This document shows positions 32,540 through 43,434 of a DNA stretch of 64,000 nt, piece after piece. The stretch is from Prorocentrum cordatum. Taxonomy: Eukaryota > Sar > Dinophyceae > Prorocentrales > Prorocentraceae. The stretch is from contig CAUYUJ010006336.1 in assembly GCA_963575745.1 (NCBI GenBank), forward strand, positions 18,501 through 82,500, given 5' to 3'. The notes beneath the pieces are model-generated. The model was not told where the DNA came from. It ran no database searches and was given only the letters and a program-made list of their open reading frames with translations. Each line of letters begins with the position of its first letter. The stretch's first letter is position 1. The translations under genes were made by a program, and so were the position numbers.

Positions 32540-34515
32540 AGAGACATCCTCACAACAATTTGATGGTCCGGGCCGTTTCGCTTGAGACATCCACACAACT
32601 CTCGTTTCTGAGTTGGCCGGGATTGGCCGTTTCCCTTGAGACATCCTCGAAAAGTTGCGCTCCGGGACGCCGCGCGAGAGGTGGTCTGGGCCGTTTCGCT
32701 TGAGACATCTTCGAAACTTTGAGCCCCGAGGTGCCGTGCGAGGATGGTCCGGGCCGTTTCGCCTGAGACATCCTCGAAACTCTTAGCTCTGAGATGCCCT
32801 GCGCGAGGTGGTCCGGCCCGTTTCGCTTGAGACATCCTCGAAACTCTGACTTCGGAGATGCCGCGCGAGAGGTGGTCCGGCTTGTTTCGCCTTAGACATC
32901 CTCGAATTTCTGAGCTCTGAGATGCACTGCGCGAGGTGGTCCGGCCCGTCATCCTTGCAACTCTGAGCTCTGAGATGCCGTGCGCACGGGGGTCCGGCCT
33001 GTTTCGCACAAAACATTCTGGCAACTCTGAGCTCCCAGATGCCGCGCAAGAGGTGGTCCAGCCTGGGGGCCCAGAAGACCACATGTTACACTTCCGCCCT
33101 GGGACCCTGGGAGCCCGCCTGAGACTTCCTCGAACTTCTGAGCTCTGAGATGTACTGCGCGAGGTGGTCCGGCCCGTCTCGCCTGAGACATCCTCGCAAC
33201 TCTGAGCTCTGAAATGCCGTGCGCAATGTGGTCCGGCCTGTTTCGCACAAGACATTCTCGCAACTCTGAGCTCCCAGATGCCGCGCAAGAGGCGGTCCAG
33301 CCTGGGGGCCCAGAAGACCACATGTTACATGTCCTCCCTGGGAGCCCCAGGAAGCCCCAGAGAGCTTCAGGAGGCCGCAGGACGCCCAGGACAGGCCCCA
33401 GGTGTCCCCAGGAGATTCCCAGGAGGCTCCCAGGAGGCCCCAGGAGGCCCCCTATCAGCACGTGTCAAGTCAATACACGTCCGGTACCGATTCGTTGATT
33501 TTTCCTGCTCTTGCGCCCCGGGCCCCGACGGCCACACGTTAGATATCCCTTCCTGGGGGCCCCAAGAGGCTTCAGGAAACCCCAGGTGGAGTTCAGGGGG
33601 CCGCAGGAGGCCCAGGAGGAAACCCCAGGAGGTCCCCAGGAGGCACCAGGAGGTCCCAGGAGGCCCCCGCAACTCGGAGCTCTGAGACGCCGCGCTCGAG
33701 GTGGTCCGGCCCGTTTCGCCTGAGACTTCCTCGCAGCACGTTTCGCCCGAGACATCGTCGCAATTCTGGGGTCCGAAGTGCCGCGCGCGAGGTGGTCCAA
33801 CCTGTCGCGCTGGAGACGTCCTCGCAACTCTGGGCTCCGAGATGCCCTGCGCGAGGTGGTCCGGCCCATCTCGCCTGAGACATCCTCGCAACTCTGAGCT
33901 CTGAGATGCCGCGCGCAAGGTGGTCCGGCCCGTTTCGCACAAGATGCCGCGCAAGAGGTGGTCCAGCCTGGGGGCCCAGAAGACCGCATGTGGCTCCTTG
34001 GAGGCCCCAGAGAGCTTCAGGAGGCCGCAGGGCGCCCAGGACAGGCCCCAGGGGCCCCCAGGAGATTCCCAGGAGGCTCCCAGGAGGCCCCAGGAGGCCC
34101 CCTATCAGAACGTGTCAAGTTAATGCACATCCGGTGTCGATTCGTTGATTTTTCCTGCTCTTGTGGACCCCCCCCCCCCCCCATTTGGGGGGGCCCCGAC
34201 GGCCACATGTTAGATGCCCCCCCCTGGGAGCCCCAAGAGGCCCCAGGAAGCCCCAGGCGGGGTCCAGGAGGCCACAGGAGGCCCAGGAGGAAGCCCCAGA
34301 AGATCACCAGGAGGTCCCAGGAGGCCCCAGGAGGCCCCCGCAACTCGGAGGTGTGAGACGCCGCGCTCGAGGTGGTCCGGCCCGTTTCGCCTGAGACTTC
34401 CTCGCAGCGCGTTTCGCATGAGACATCGTCGCAACTCTGGGGTCCGAAATGCCGCGCGCGAGGTGGTCCAGCCCGTTGCGCTGGAGACATCCTCGCAATT
34501 CTGGGCCCCGAGATG
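32540..34515. repeat. ~60-bp satellite array (CGCCTGAGACATCCTCGCAA type)
   Basis: Units of about 60 bases containing GAGGTGGTCCGGCCCGTTTC, GAGACATCCTCG, AACTCTGAGCTCTGAGATGC. From 33285 a higher-order period of about 667 bases is visible: GCGGTCCAGCCTGGGGGCCC at 33293 and 33959, CGATTCGTTGATTTTTCCTG at 33488 and 34138. Blocks of AGGAGGCCCC minisatellite are part of the larger unit. Confidence 0.85.
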
Positions 34516-34537
34516 CCGTTCGGGATGAAGAGGAGGA

Positions 34538-34568
<31 letters not shown>

Positions 34569-34625
34569 GAGGAGGATGGGGGGGGGGAGCAGGAGGAGGA
34601 GGAGGAGGGGGAGGCATGTTTCAAC
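34516..34625. repeat. (GGA)n/(GGAGG)n microsatellite
   Basis: GGA repeats with G-runs between the 60-bp array and the AT-rich repeats. Confidence 0.85.
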
Positions 34626-34734
34626 GTGCCATGCCAGCCCGCACTGGACGGGCACGCAATCGACCTTGGAAACCGCAGTGGGTCTAAAAACCCTGTTTGG
34701 GGATACTGCACTCCGGCTATAATCCATGTTAATA

Positions 34735-34975
34735 TGGGAATGTGAAAAGTAGCTTCCATATTAATATAGAAGAATAGAGAGTGCGTTTACCTACTAATAG
34801 AGAACAGTAGCATGTTTTCGTAAAAATGGGTAAACGTGCTTTCTATGTTTCCCCATATTAATATGGGGATGTGAAATGCATAGTTTCCGTATTAATACAG
34901 AAAACATAGAAAGCGCGCTTGCCGATTAATGATGGAAAAATAGAAATCATGTTTCATATGCATTTGGCAATGCGA
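34735..34975. repeat. AT-rich CTTTCTAT/ATTAATA palindromic repeats, copies 2
   Basis: Several interleaved units: ATGTTTTCGTAAAAATGGGT then ACGTGCTTTCTATG (34811-34850), CATATTAATATGGGG, and GTATTAATACAGAAAACATAG. Units pair as short hairpins. This is the left edge of the GC-rich satellite. Confidence 0.7.
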
Positions 34976-34983
34976 ATAAGAAA

Positions 34984-36195
34984 ATGTGCAATGCTTGTCA
35001 GCCGCGCGCGCGCGCGGCCGGGGCCATCGCGGCGGAGCGCGCGGGCGCGCTTCTCCCGGCGATGTCGGGCGCGTCGGCGCAGCCGAGCCGAGTGCTGCGA
35101 AGAGCGCGGGCGCGGCCAGCCGGCGACGTCGGGCGCGCCCGCGCGGCCGAGCCGAGTCGCGCGGGGCGCGCGGGCGCGGGCGGCCTGCGACGTCGGGCGC
35201 GTCGGCGCGGCTGGGGCCATGGGCTGGGAGCGCGCGGGGCGGGGCCGCCCGGCGACGTCGGGCTCGTCGGCGCGGCCGGGCCGAGGATTTGCGCGGTGGG
35301 CGCGGGCGCGGCCGCCCGGCAATGTCGGGCGCGCCGGCGCGGCCGAGCCGCGTCTCGCGAGACGCGCGGCCGCGGGCGGCTGGCGACGTCTGGCGCGGCG
35401 GCGCGGCCGAGCCGAGGAGCCGCTCGGGGCGCGAGGGCGGGGCCGCCCAGCGACGTCGGGCGCTCCGACGCGGCTGGGCCGAGCGCGCGGGCGCGGGCGG
35501 CCAGCGACGCCGGGCGCGCCGGCGCGGCCGCGCCGGCGATCGCCGTCGGACGCGCCGGCGCGGCCAGGCCGAGTTAAGTCGCGCGCGCGAGCGCGGCCGC
35601 CCGGCGACGTCGGGCGCGGCGGCGCGGCCGGAACGAGTCAAGTAAAACGCGCTGGCGCGGCTGGCGACGTCGCGCGCGTCGGCGCGACCGAGCCGCCGTG
35701 CTCTGCGGAGCGCGCGGGCGCGGCCGGCCGGCGATGTCGGGCGCGTCGGCGCGGCCGAGGCGAGTTCTGCAAAACGCGCGGGCTCGGCCAGCCGGCGACG
35801 TCGGGCGCGGCGGCGCGGCCGAGCCCAGTTTTGCAGAACGCGCGGGCGCGGCCGCCTGGGGGCGTCGGGCGCGCGGCCGAGCCCAGTAGAGCGCGCGGGC
35901 GCGGCCGGCCGGCGATGTCGGGCGCGGCGGCGCGGCCGGGGCGAGATTCGCATAGAACGCTCGGGCGCGGCGGGCCGGCGACGTCGGGCGCGGCGGCGCG
36001 GCCGGATCGAGTTTTGCAAAACGCGCGGGCGCCCGGCCAGCGATGTCTGGCGCGTCGGCGCGGCCGGGCGAAGTTTCGCAAAACGCGCGGGCGCGGCCGG
36101 CGGGCGCTTGTCGGGCGCGCGGGGGCGGCGGCGGCCCAGATCCGCGACGCGCGCGCGCGCGTTCGGCCCCGGCGCCCCGGGCCCGCCCCCCGTCT
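34984..36195. repeat. GC-rich ~55-bp satellite, left block
   Basis: Units contain GCGCGGGCGCGGCCGGCCGG, CGATGTCGGGCGCGTCGGCG and CGGCCGAGCCGAGT. The same family in the same orientation continues at 58068-58810, so the array looks split by the 21.6-kb segment between. Arg/Ala/Pro-rich frames of 200-450 codons on both strands are artefacts. Confidence 0.85.
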
Positions 36196-36204
36196 CGCGC
36201 GCGC

Positions 36205-36428
36205 GTCCTAATTTCATTTGTTTTATAATTTCCGAGCGTTCTATTTTTTCATTCATTTTGAGGTTTCCTAGCTTTTTGTTTTTCGATTATTCCCAAGTGA
36301 AAAATTTGACGACACCTATCTTTTAATTATTTCCATTAATTTTTCTGTTATTTTAATTTAAATAAATCGAAGCGCCCGGGGGCGCCCGGGACGCCCGGGA
36401 ATTCCCCCGGGCCGCCCGGGAATTCCCC
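36205..36428. other. AT-rich then CCCGGG-rich junction
   Basis: T-rich sequence (36205-36365) is followed by repeats of CGCCCGGG(G/A) and GGGAATTCCC up to the left inverted end of the 21.6-kb segment. No gene. Confidence 0.5.
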
Positions 36429-36559
36429 GCGGATCCCAGGGGTCCTCCGGAACAGCGAAGTGGTTCCCAGTCGCGACCGCCCATCCGGAACCATCTCAGG
36501 GGCCAGAATGAGTCCGGAACCACCGTGGCAGCCCGGAACCATCATATACAAGCCGCGCA

Positions 36560-36845
36560 CATTTATGTCTTTATATATATATATTGTATGTGTATGTATT
36601 TATATGTATATATGTATACAAACATATGGAAATTTGTGTATATATTTACGTACATAGATATGTTAGTTATGTTTGTATATTCATATCATTTATATGCACG
36701 CATATAACATGCATACGCGCGTATGTTGTATATATATATGTATGTGTATACATGCATACATACATACATAATCGTATACAGTATATACACCTATATAGGG
36801 GAGGAGGAGGAGGAGGAGGAGGAGGAGGAGGAGGAGGAGGAGGAG
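36560..36845. repeat. TATA/GTATATA microsatellites then (GGA)n
   Basis: Alternating TA and GTAT repeats to 36785, then GGA repeats 36798-36845. A similar AT microsatellite lies just inside the right end at 57650-57935. Confidence 0.88.
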
Positions 36846-37071
36846 ATGACGAGAGGAAAGGAGGGAGAGAGGTGAATGAAGAGTTTTTGGATTCGACGAG
36901 CTCGTTTTCGAATTCAACGAGGTTGCGAAATCACGCGGGCTATAGCTGGGGCTCCGCTACCAAACTATTGATCGCGCAGTTGAGCCAAGCGGCGAGGAGG
37001 AGGAGGTGGAGGAGGAGAGGCGGAAGAGTAGGAGGAGAAAGTGGGAACGTGCCCGATCGGTCCCCCGCGCC

Positions 37072-37600
37072 TCAGCGAACTGGCCTGGCGCAAAGGACGA
37101 AGCGGTCGTCGCCCTCGTAGCGGGTGTCGAACCACGCGAAGTGGTACCTACAGGGTGCGGCGCGCGCCCGTGCTATGATATGCTGTGCTAGCATAGCAGC
37201 ACATGCTGCAAACAGCACTAGATGCTGCGATCTGCTAGCGAATGCTCTGCAAAAGATCAGGGTTCGCCCTGAGGCGCCCGAGGTCGTCGAACCACTCGAG
37301 CACGGCGGCGGCGGGCTCCTGCAGCCACCTGTACCACCGCGTGATGTGCACGCGGTGGAGCGGCGCCCTTTGGGACGCCCGCCACACCCACACGGGCAGG
37401 CGATCCCGCGGGGCCCGCGGGAACAGGTACCCCCTGGGAGCCCACCGTGGCGCCCGCTCCCCCTCGCCCACAGGCGCGACGGGGGCCTCCCAGGGCACCA
37501 CTGGGTCGAGCCCAGGAGGCGGCCCAGGGAGGACCACCACATCCGCCGAGGGGGGGAAGGGGGAGGGGGGGCCCCCAGGCCACTCCCAAAGCTGGGCCAT
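37072..37600 (-). CDS. Small two-exon gene, function unknown
   Basis: Exon 1 37600-37268 (111 codons, MAQLWEWPGG... ending WFDDLGRLR) and exon 2 37146-37072 (YHFAWFDTRYEGDDRFVLCA..., stop) are joined by removing 37267-37147: 135 residues. The intron has a GC donor and is bounded by AGG at both ends, so the exact cut within AGG is ambiguous. It contains a near-perfect hairpin with GCTAGC ends (37188-37240). A T-rich tract and an AG acceptor (CGGTTCAAG) lie 10 bases before the ATG, suitable for leader trans-splicing. The product is Pro/Trp/Arg-rich, without a domain I know. Confidence 0.5.
37188..37240. repeat. Hairpin element within an intron (GCTAGC ends)
   Basis: GCTAGCATAGCAGCA at 37188-37202 pairs with TGCTGCGATCTGCTAGC at 37224-37240. 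The hairpin occupies the middle of a 121-bp intron of the small gene at 37072-37600. Confidence 0.65.
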
Positions 37601-37639
37601 GAGTCAAGCCCTTGAACCGCAAAAAAAAAAACACAAGGG

Positions 37640-37985
37640 GGAGGAGGAGGAGGAGGAGGAGGACGAAGAGGAAGAGGAAGAGGAACATGAGGAGGAGGAG
37701 GAGGAGGAAGAGGAGAGGAGGAGGAGGAGGAGGAGGAGGAGGAGGAGAAAGAGGAGGCGGGTGGAGATATGAGCAGAGGTAAGAGAAAAGGAGGGTTGAG
37801 AGGAGGAGGAGGAGGAGGATGAGGAGGAGGAACAGGAAAAGGAGGAGGAGGCGGAGGAGGAGGAGGAGGAGGAGGAGGAGTAGGAGGAGGAGGAGGAGGA
37901 GGAGAAAGAGGAGGAGGAGGACGACGAGGACGACGAGGACGACGAGGACGAGGAGGAGGAGGAGGAGGAGGAGCAGGTGCCTGCC
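37640..37985. repeat. (GGA)n microsatellite complex
   Basis: GGA with GAA and GAC interruptions across most of the interval, followed by C/T-rich DNA to 38400 and a (GA)n tract at 38428-38460. No gene between 37601 and 38641 is supported. Confidence 0.88.
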
Positions 37986-38424
37986 TTCCCCTCTTTCCCC
38001 TCCCTTTCCCCTTTTCCTCGTTGTACTTTTCTTTCCCTCCCGTTGTTTCGTCCGTCCCCCGTCCTTGCTTAATTTCATCGCTCCTCCATCCTCCCTCCCG
38101 CCCTTCCATTCCCTCCCCCTTTTCCGTTTCTGTCTGTCTGCCTGTCCCCTCTTTTTTTTCGTCGCCCTCTCCTTCTCGGACTGGCCCAAATTCCGAGCTG
38201 GCCATGATTTCTGGCTCCGTCTCTCGGCTGCTCACTGCTCGGTCTGCTCGGGCTCTTCCGCTCCATCCTTTTTCTCCTCCTCGTTTTCTTCCTCGTTCTC
38301 CTCCTCATCGTCCTCCTCCTCCACCTCCTCCTCCTCCCCTCCTCTCTATCCTCCTACTCTTCCTCCTCCTACTCCGCTTCCTTCTCCTGCTCCTCTTCCT
38401 CCAGGGGCGGAGCCTAGAGTTAGA

Positions 38425-38463
<39 letters not shown>

Positions 38464-38641
38464 ACAACAAGACAGAGAGACGCAGCGAGCGCCTGGCACG
38501 AGCTACAGATCGAGACCACACCGCCTTCCACCAGCGATAGTCTTCGGTGTCAAGTCGACGTCGTTTCTAGATGGGCTGGTTCGGGGTGGCCGCCCTCCGT
38601 GCCTCCGCCCAGCCCTGCCCATGATCCATCTCCCTGATCCT

Positions 38642-38794
38642 CATGCCCATGTTCCTTTTCTTTGCTAGCGAAGCTGATGCTAGGTGCAGGTTCCGTAACC
38701 GCGTTCGGGCCTCTGCTAGGCCCGCGTTCAAGGAAAGGAGGCACTGGCAGGGAAAGCATCAGTATCGCTAGCAAGGGAAGGGAACATGGGCATG
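38642..38794. mobile_element. Inverted-repeat element family F3, copy 1 (153 bp)
   Basis: Starts CATGCCCATGTTCC...TTGCTAGCGA and ends with the inverse TCGCTAGCAA...GGGAACATGGGCATG: 39-bp terminal repeats with about five mismatches. A partial copy in the opposite orientation is at 53454-53520. Confidence 0.8.
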
Positions 38795-39141
38795 TAAACC
38801 AGGGAAATGGATACCCCTCCCCTCTATCCCTCTCCTTCCTCTCTTCCGCTTTCAAACGCCGCGCCAATCGCGAAGCGCTCGCGTTTCCACGCAAGCTTCT
38901 CCCAGGGGTGCGCGACCGCAATGCGCTGCAAGGCGACGGGGGCACGCTGCAGGGGGCACAGGGCACGCGGCAGGGGCTGCAGGGGAGGTCCCGAACGGGT
39001 CGGAGGGCAGCTGGGTATCTTCGAGCATTTCGAGATCTCAGTAATATAGAAGATGGGGCGAAGGAGGGAGGGTCGCAGCAGCCATCACTTGTCATCCTGC
39101 ACGTCGGCCTTGCCAAGGAGGGGGAGGATGAGGATACGGAT

Positions 39142-39314
39142 ACAGTCAACCCATAATAGTAAGGATGCTCGGGAAGGATGCAATGGCCTTGGAAGACAAC
39201 GACACTTTGAGAGCGGGGAACAGCAGGTCAAAGCGGCCACGGATGCGCCGAAGGTGAAGGATGCAAGGGGATAACTTTGGAAAGTCGCTCATCCTTACTA
39301 TGCTGGTTGACTGT
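39142..39314. mobile_element. Inverted-repeat element F4 (173 bp)
   Basis: Left end ACAGTCAACCCATAATAG followed by TAAGGATG; the right end on the other strand is ACAGTCAACCAGCATAG followed by TAAGGATG. Terminal repeats of about 25 bp. The interior is non-coding. 38795-39141 and 39315-39600 contain no gene I can support. Confidence 0.78.
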
Positions 39315-39606
39315 GGTGAAGGGCCCTCCAGGGCGACTGTCGGTGAGAGGTGATGGGCGAACACACGCAATGAACTATGCGATGAAGTCCAATGAAGTGC
39401 AATGAACTCTTCAACCTTTGAAGAACAGGGGGAAGAGAGGAGGCAAAATGGGGAGGACAGCGGGAGAATATGACGAGGAAAAGAGGGTGGAGGTGGGATG
39501 TACGAGGGCGAGGGTGAGGGGGAGGACGGGATGGTGATCAGTGGGGGAAGAGGAAAAGCAGAGGAGGAGCAGGATGAGGCAGAGATGGAGTGGATGGAAC
39601 AACGCC

Positions 39607-41733
39607 TTGCTGCAGTAATCGTGAATCGTGCGCATGTTGGATGATGCCGCCCTTGTCTTTGCCCTCTTTGCCCTCCTCGCCTGCTTCTCAGCCTCTAAAT
39701 CCCTCTCTAAAAGTGCTGTCATCCTCGCCTTTTTCCTCATCAGCTGCCCATCGCTCATCAAGAAATTGACTCGATCCATGAACTTGCCATCCTGCGCAGC
39801 CTTCCACGCTGCCCACAGCGCCTCGCAGTACCCCCTCGGATAATGCTCTGTGAGCCCAAGCTCCTCGCGCGGCGCCCCCAGCTCCATGGATGGAGGAGGC
39901 ATGTGGAGTTTGGGTGACAAGGAGACTAGCAGGAGGATTGGTGGATGAAAAGGGCGATGGCTCGACAAGCTGTATTAGTGAATCACGCAGGGGTTCACAA
40001 TCATCCAGCTCCATATGGCGCCCTCCCTGCCTAATCCCCTCGATCCCTGCACCCAGGTTGTTTGGTGTCCCACCTTCCTCTCGACCTTTGCAGTGGAGAT
40101 TGCACGCTTCTCCCCAGTCCCAATCCCCCTGCCCTGCCCCAAAGAAGGAGCACAAATCTGTCCTTGCCACCGATAATCCACCCTGCAGTGTCTTTCGTAT
40201 GGAACCTGTCCTTATCACTTTTCTTCGAGCTGCACTGCGGGCGCTTTTTTGAGAGCAACTTGTGGACGGTGGATGGTAGCGTAGTTATGAGATGGCACGC
40301 TTTCGGGATAGGTGGGTCGGGCTGGAATGCCCCCATGTATGTAAGAATAGTGCTTGCGCCCAGTAGCGCCATCACAGTCTGCATTGTCGGATGCTCATCC
40401 ATTCTGCTCTGAAGAGGCTTCTCAAACACAAACCATACCCGTCTGACGTGCACTAAAGTTGCAAGATAAGCCACAAATTGGAGCTGGATGTTCGCAGAGA
40501 CCACCTTCGGGCACTCCTGCCCGACCAATTTGAATTTCGTTGCGCCCTGCCCCCCCCTCCTTAATAGCATTCGCCTCACCCAGCTCCTCCTCCGCCGTAT
40601 CCCCCTCCTCCTCCTCCTCCTGCGCCTCCTCCTCCTCCTCCTCCTCCTCTTCCTCCTCCTCCTCCTCCTCCTCTCCCACCGAACGCTATCGTATAATCTG
40701 TCAGGTGTCCCTGCTTTCCCCAATTGCTCCAGACACGCAGAACCCCGAACGTCACGATGCAACGTCCAGTCATCCATGTGGAGCTCACCCTCCACCTATC
40801 ACATCCCGCCTCATCCTACTTCTGCGCTTGTATACGCTCCCATCGTACAGATGCATCATCATCGCCGCAAGTGCTGCCCCGCCGATCCTCATCACCGAAT
40901 ATGTTGTACATATCCCGCTTGTGCCCTGTAGCGTTGATGAACCGTAGCCAGCTGCGGCACTCCAACTGCGGGCGTTCAACGTGGCGACGGGTGAGCGAGC
41001 ATGAAGGGGAGAGCCCAGAAAGGTGAGGGGGGGGTGAGGAGGAGGTTGAGGAGAAGGAGGTACCAGATGAGGGGAGCGAGGAGGAGGCGGAGAAGGAGGA
41101 GGAGGAGGAGGAGGAAGAGGAGGAGGAGGCGGAGGGATAAGGAGAGGGAGGAGGAGGAGAAGGAAGAGGGGACACGAATCATCAGAATCTACACCCTTGT
41201 CTCTCCTCTCAGCTGCTGCTCCGATAACATCAACCCAGCTGTAACTCTTCCTGGCCGCGCTCGCGTTCACCTCCCCCGCCCAGCGGCTGGCCACCGCCAC
41301 GGTAAGTATGCCGCCCTCCTTCAGGCGCAGCGCAGTAAAACATGCATGTAGTTGCCCCTCGAGGCTCGTGAGATCTTCCTCGATGTGGCGTGTGTATTTG
41401 TCGAACTCCATGGTGTTCTCGCCTGCCTCACGAAAAACTTGTGATTGAAGGCCACACCCTGAACATACCTTAGTCGAACTATTGTTTTACCAATCGTGAA
41501 ACTAGCAATGGCCACAATCGATTACCAAACGAATGTAAGGCTCGTCTGATTCAAGGCCCCGATCACGGTTCAACAAATTAGGGTTCCTCTCTTTCTCATC
41601 TGTTTCAACCGTTCCTAACCTTACAAGGCTGCCACCAACAGACCCCGATCGAATCATAATGATGCGTGCTAGTGGCCAGTGCCCGTTCTGGTTCCTCCTG
41701 CTCCCCCCGCTCCACCCGCAGTGCTGATGATGC

Positions 41734-41765
<32 letters not shown>

Positions 41766-41775
41766 CTGATGGTGG

Positions 41776-41810
<35 letters not shown>

Positions 41811-42975
41811 CTGATGATGATGATGATGATGATGATGCTGATGATGATGATGATGATGCTACTGATGATGATGACGATGCTGATGATGATGGTGATGATG
41901 TTGGGGGTGATGATGAGACTAATGAGGTTTTCTCCAGTGTTGCTGAAATACCTGGAGAAATCATCCTCATCAGCATCATCATTTTCATCATCACACTAGT
42001 AATAAGCATACTCATCATCACCAGCATCATTAGCATCAGCATCAGCATCACCATACTTATCATCAGCACCATCATCGTCAGCATCATCATCATCAACATC
42101 TTTATCTCCCACCGCTAGTCGCTATGCAACCAGGCTCACTGAGGGGAGCACTTCAAAGGCGTCCAAGTCTCTAGATATCGAATTCATATGATTGTTGACG
42201 AACTCCTTTACAGCCTCTATCTGGTGCAGCGGCATCAGGTCGCCCCCGTTGCACTCTCTAATTAACGTGGCAAAGCCCTTGATCTCGTCGGGTACTCCAA
42301 GGTTCCCACCTCCCCACTGCCGCAAAAGCATGCCGAGCCAGCAGCAGCGCACAAACATGCACAGAAAAGGCAACTGCTGATACTCTTGGAAACATTCAAC
42401 TCGGACAGCTTGGCAAACGCTGAAAGCATTCGGCCACCGAGGATGTGTGAGGGAAGGGGGAGGAGGGGAGAGAAGGTAAGGAATGAAGGGCGGTCCGAGG
42501 ACGTGAATGAGAGGGGAGGTGATGAAGAGGGTTCAGGAGAGAACGAGAGAATGACACCTGTCAATATACTCCGAGTGCGCGTTTCAAGACTTTCACGACA
42601 CGTTGCTTCAACGACTCTCGCGATCGAAGGCCGAAGATCTGCGATGAACTCACCGTGCCGCGATGGCACCAACTCCAACAATGAGCGAGGACGGATGAGG
42701 GAAGTACGTCGCCCTCCCCCACCCTGCGTATACGTACCGTGGGCGCGTGCAGCACGATCAAAAAGCTGACGAGCGCCCTTTGACTGCTTTCGGGCCTGCA
42801 AGGGCAAGCATCTGCAATGAAGCCGAGACGGGGCGGCCATTGAGACACCAGAACTGGGGGCGGGGCAACGGGGGAGAACGAAAGGGGTGTGGGTAAGGGG
42901 ATAAGGGGGTCAGCAGCCTTACCCAGAGTCCCAATGGTCCTGGCGCACTCTCTTCACCGACGCAGCTGTCGCCAT
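39607..42975 (-). CDS. Spliced gene of a dinoflagellate-expanded family, function unknown
   Basis: Exons: 42975-42923 (ATG; MATAASVKRVRQDHWDS), 42811-42738, 42638-42558, 42419-42140, 41458-41195, 40965-about 40840, about 40790-40700, about 40540-40190, about 39905-39607. The first introns are clean (donors GTAAGG, GTACGT, GTGTCA; acceptors TTGCAG, CGCAG) and frames join across them. One frame discrepancy remains inside exon 4. Protein blocks: GVPDEIKGFATLIREC, LKEGGILTVAVA, RSWLRFINATGHKRDMYN, VWFVFEKPLQSRM, YMGAF, HYPRGYCEALWAAW. The succession (cysteine/serine 'SW' block, (E)KPLQS, MGAF, YPRGY) is one I associate with a repeated dinoflagellate protein family without known function. The stop codon was not located; the last exon ends at a GC donor-like AAG|GCG. 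Confidence 0.55.
40600..40676. repeat. (TCC)n tract in an intron
   Basis: CCT/TCC repeats lie between exons at 40790-40700 and 40540-40190. A similar (GGA)n tract at 41038-41170 lies in the intron after 41195. Confidence 0.85.
41725..42112. repeat. (GAT)n/(CAT)n microsatellite in an intron
   Basis: GATGAT repeats to about 41910, then CATCAT/CAGCAT repeats from 41965. It lies within the 681-bp intron between exons ending at 42140 and starting at 41458. Confidence 0.9.
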
Positions 42976-43279
42976 GCATCGCTGGCAAGGCCCAATCTAA
43001 CCGGATCCCGTGCCCTGTTGCACGGAGGAGGGGGCAGCGGCGATGCATGTCCCAACGCAGACGGGTGAAGGGATTTGGCAGGGTGTTGGCAATAAATGGA
43101 TGACAGGCTGGTCATTGGTAGTCCTTGCAGCTTTCAGTGACCTGTTTCATCCCCCCTCCTCGTCGTGCCCCTCCACGTCCCTCTCCCAAAACTTGCCTCG
43201 CTGCCCCCCTATTGCCAACGCCCTTGGCCTCTTCCCCACCCGCTCGACCTTCAACCCCTTGGTCTCTAGTCAGTTGAAT

Positions 43280-43434
43280 CTTAAGTCGGGCCTGTCCCTC
43301 ATGATGAACATTTAGGAATGATGAGAAAATATTTGTGTGACGATTTGGGTAGTCTTCTAACTATACGTGATTATGTCTGATTATTTGCATGTTTCTTCTT
43401 AGACCCGCCTGTGGTAGGACACGCCCGACTTAAG
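43280..43434. mobile_element. F2 inverted-repeat element, copy 2 (155 bp), within an intron
   Basis: Left end CTTAAGTCGGGCCTGTCC (43280-43297), right end GGACACGCCCGACTTAAG (43417-43434): 18-bp inverted ends with one mismatch. It lies between exon B (ending at a GTACC donor, 43476) and the next coding-like segment at 43265 of the transposase-like gene, so it makes up about three quarters of that intron. Confidence 0.82.

Noticed and set aside
34892-36256. Long Arg/Ala/Pro-rich frames (430-454 codons) on both strands
   Set aside because: Tandem GC-rich satellite without stop codons in any frame; no domain, start or splice evidence.
38550-39149. 199-codon minus-strand frame as a gene
   Set aside because: It runs through the F3 inverted-repeat element and neighbouring low-complexity DNA, with no splice or homology support.
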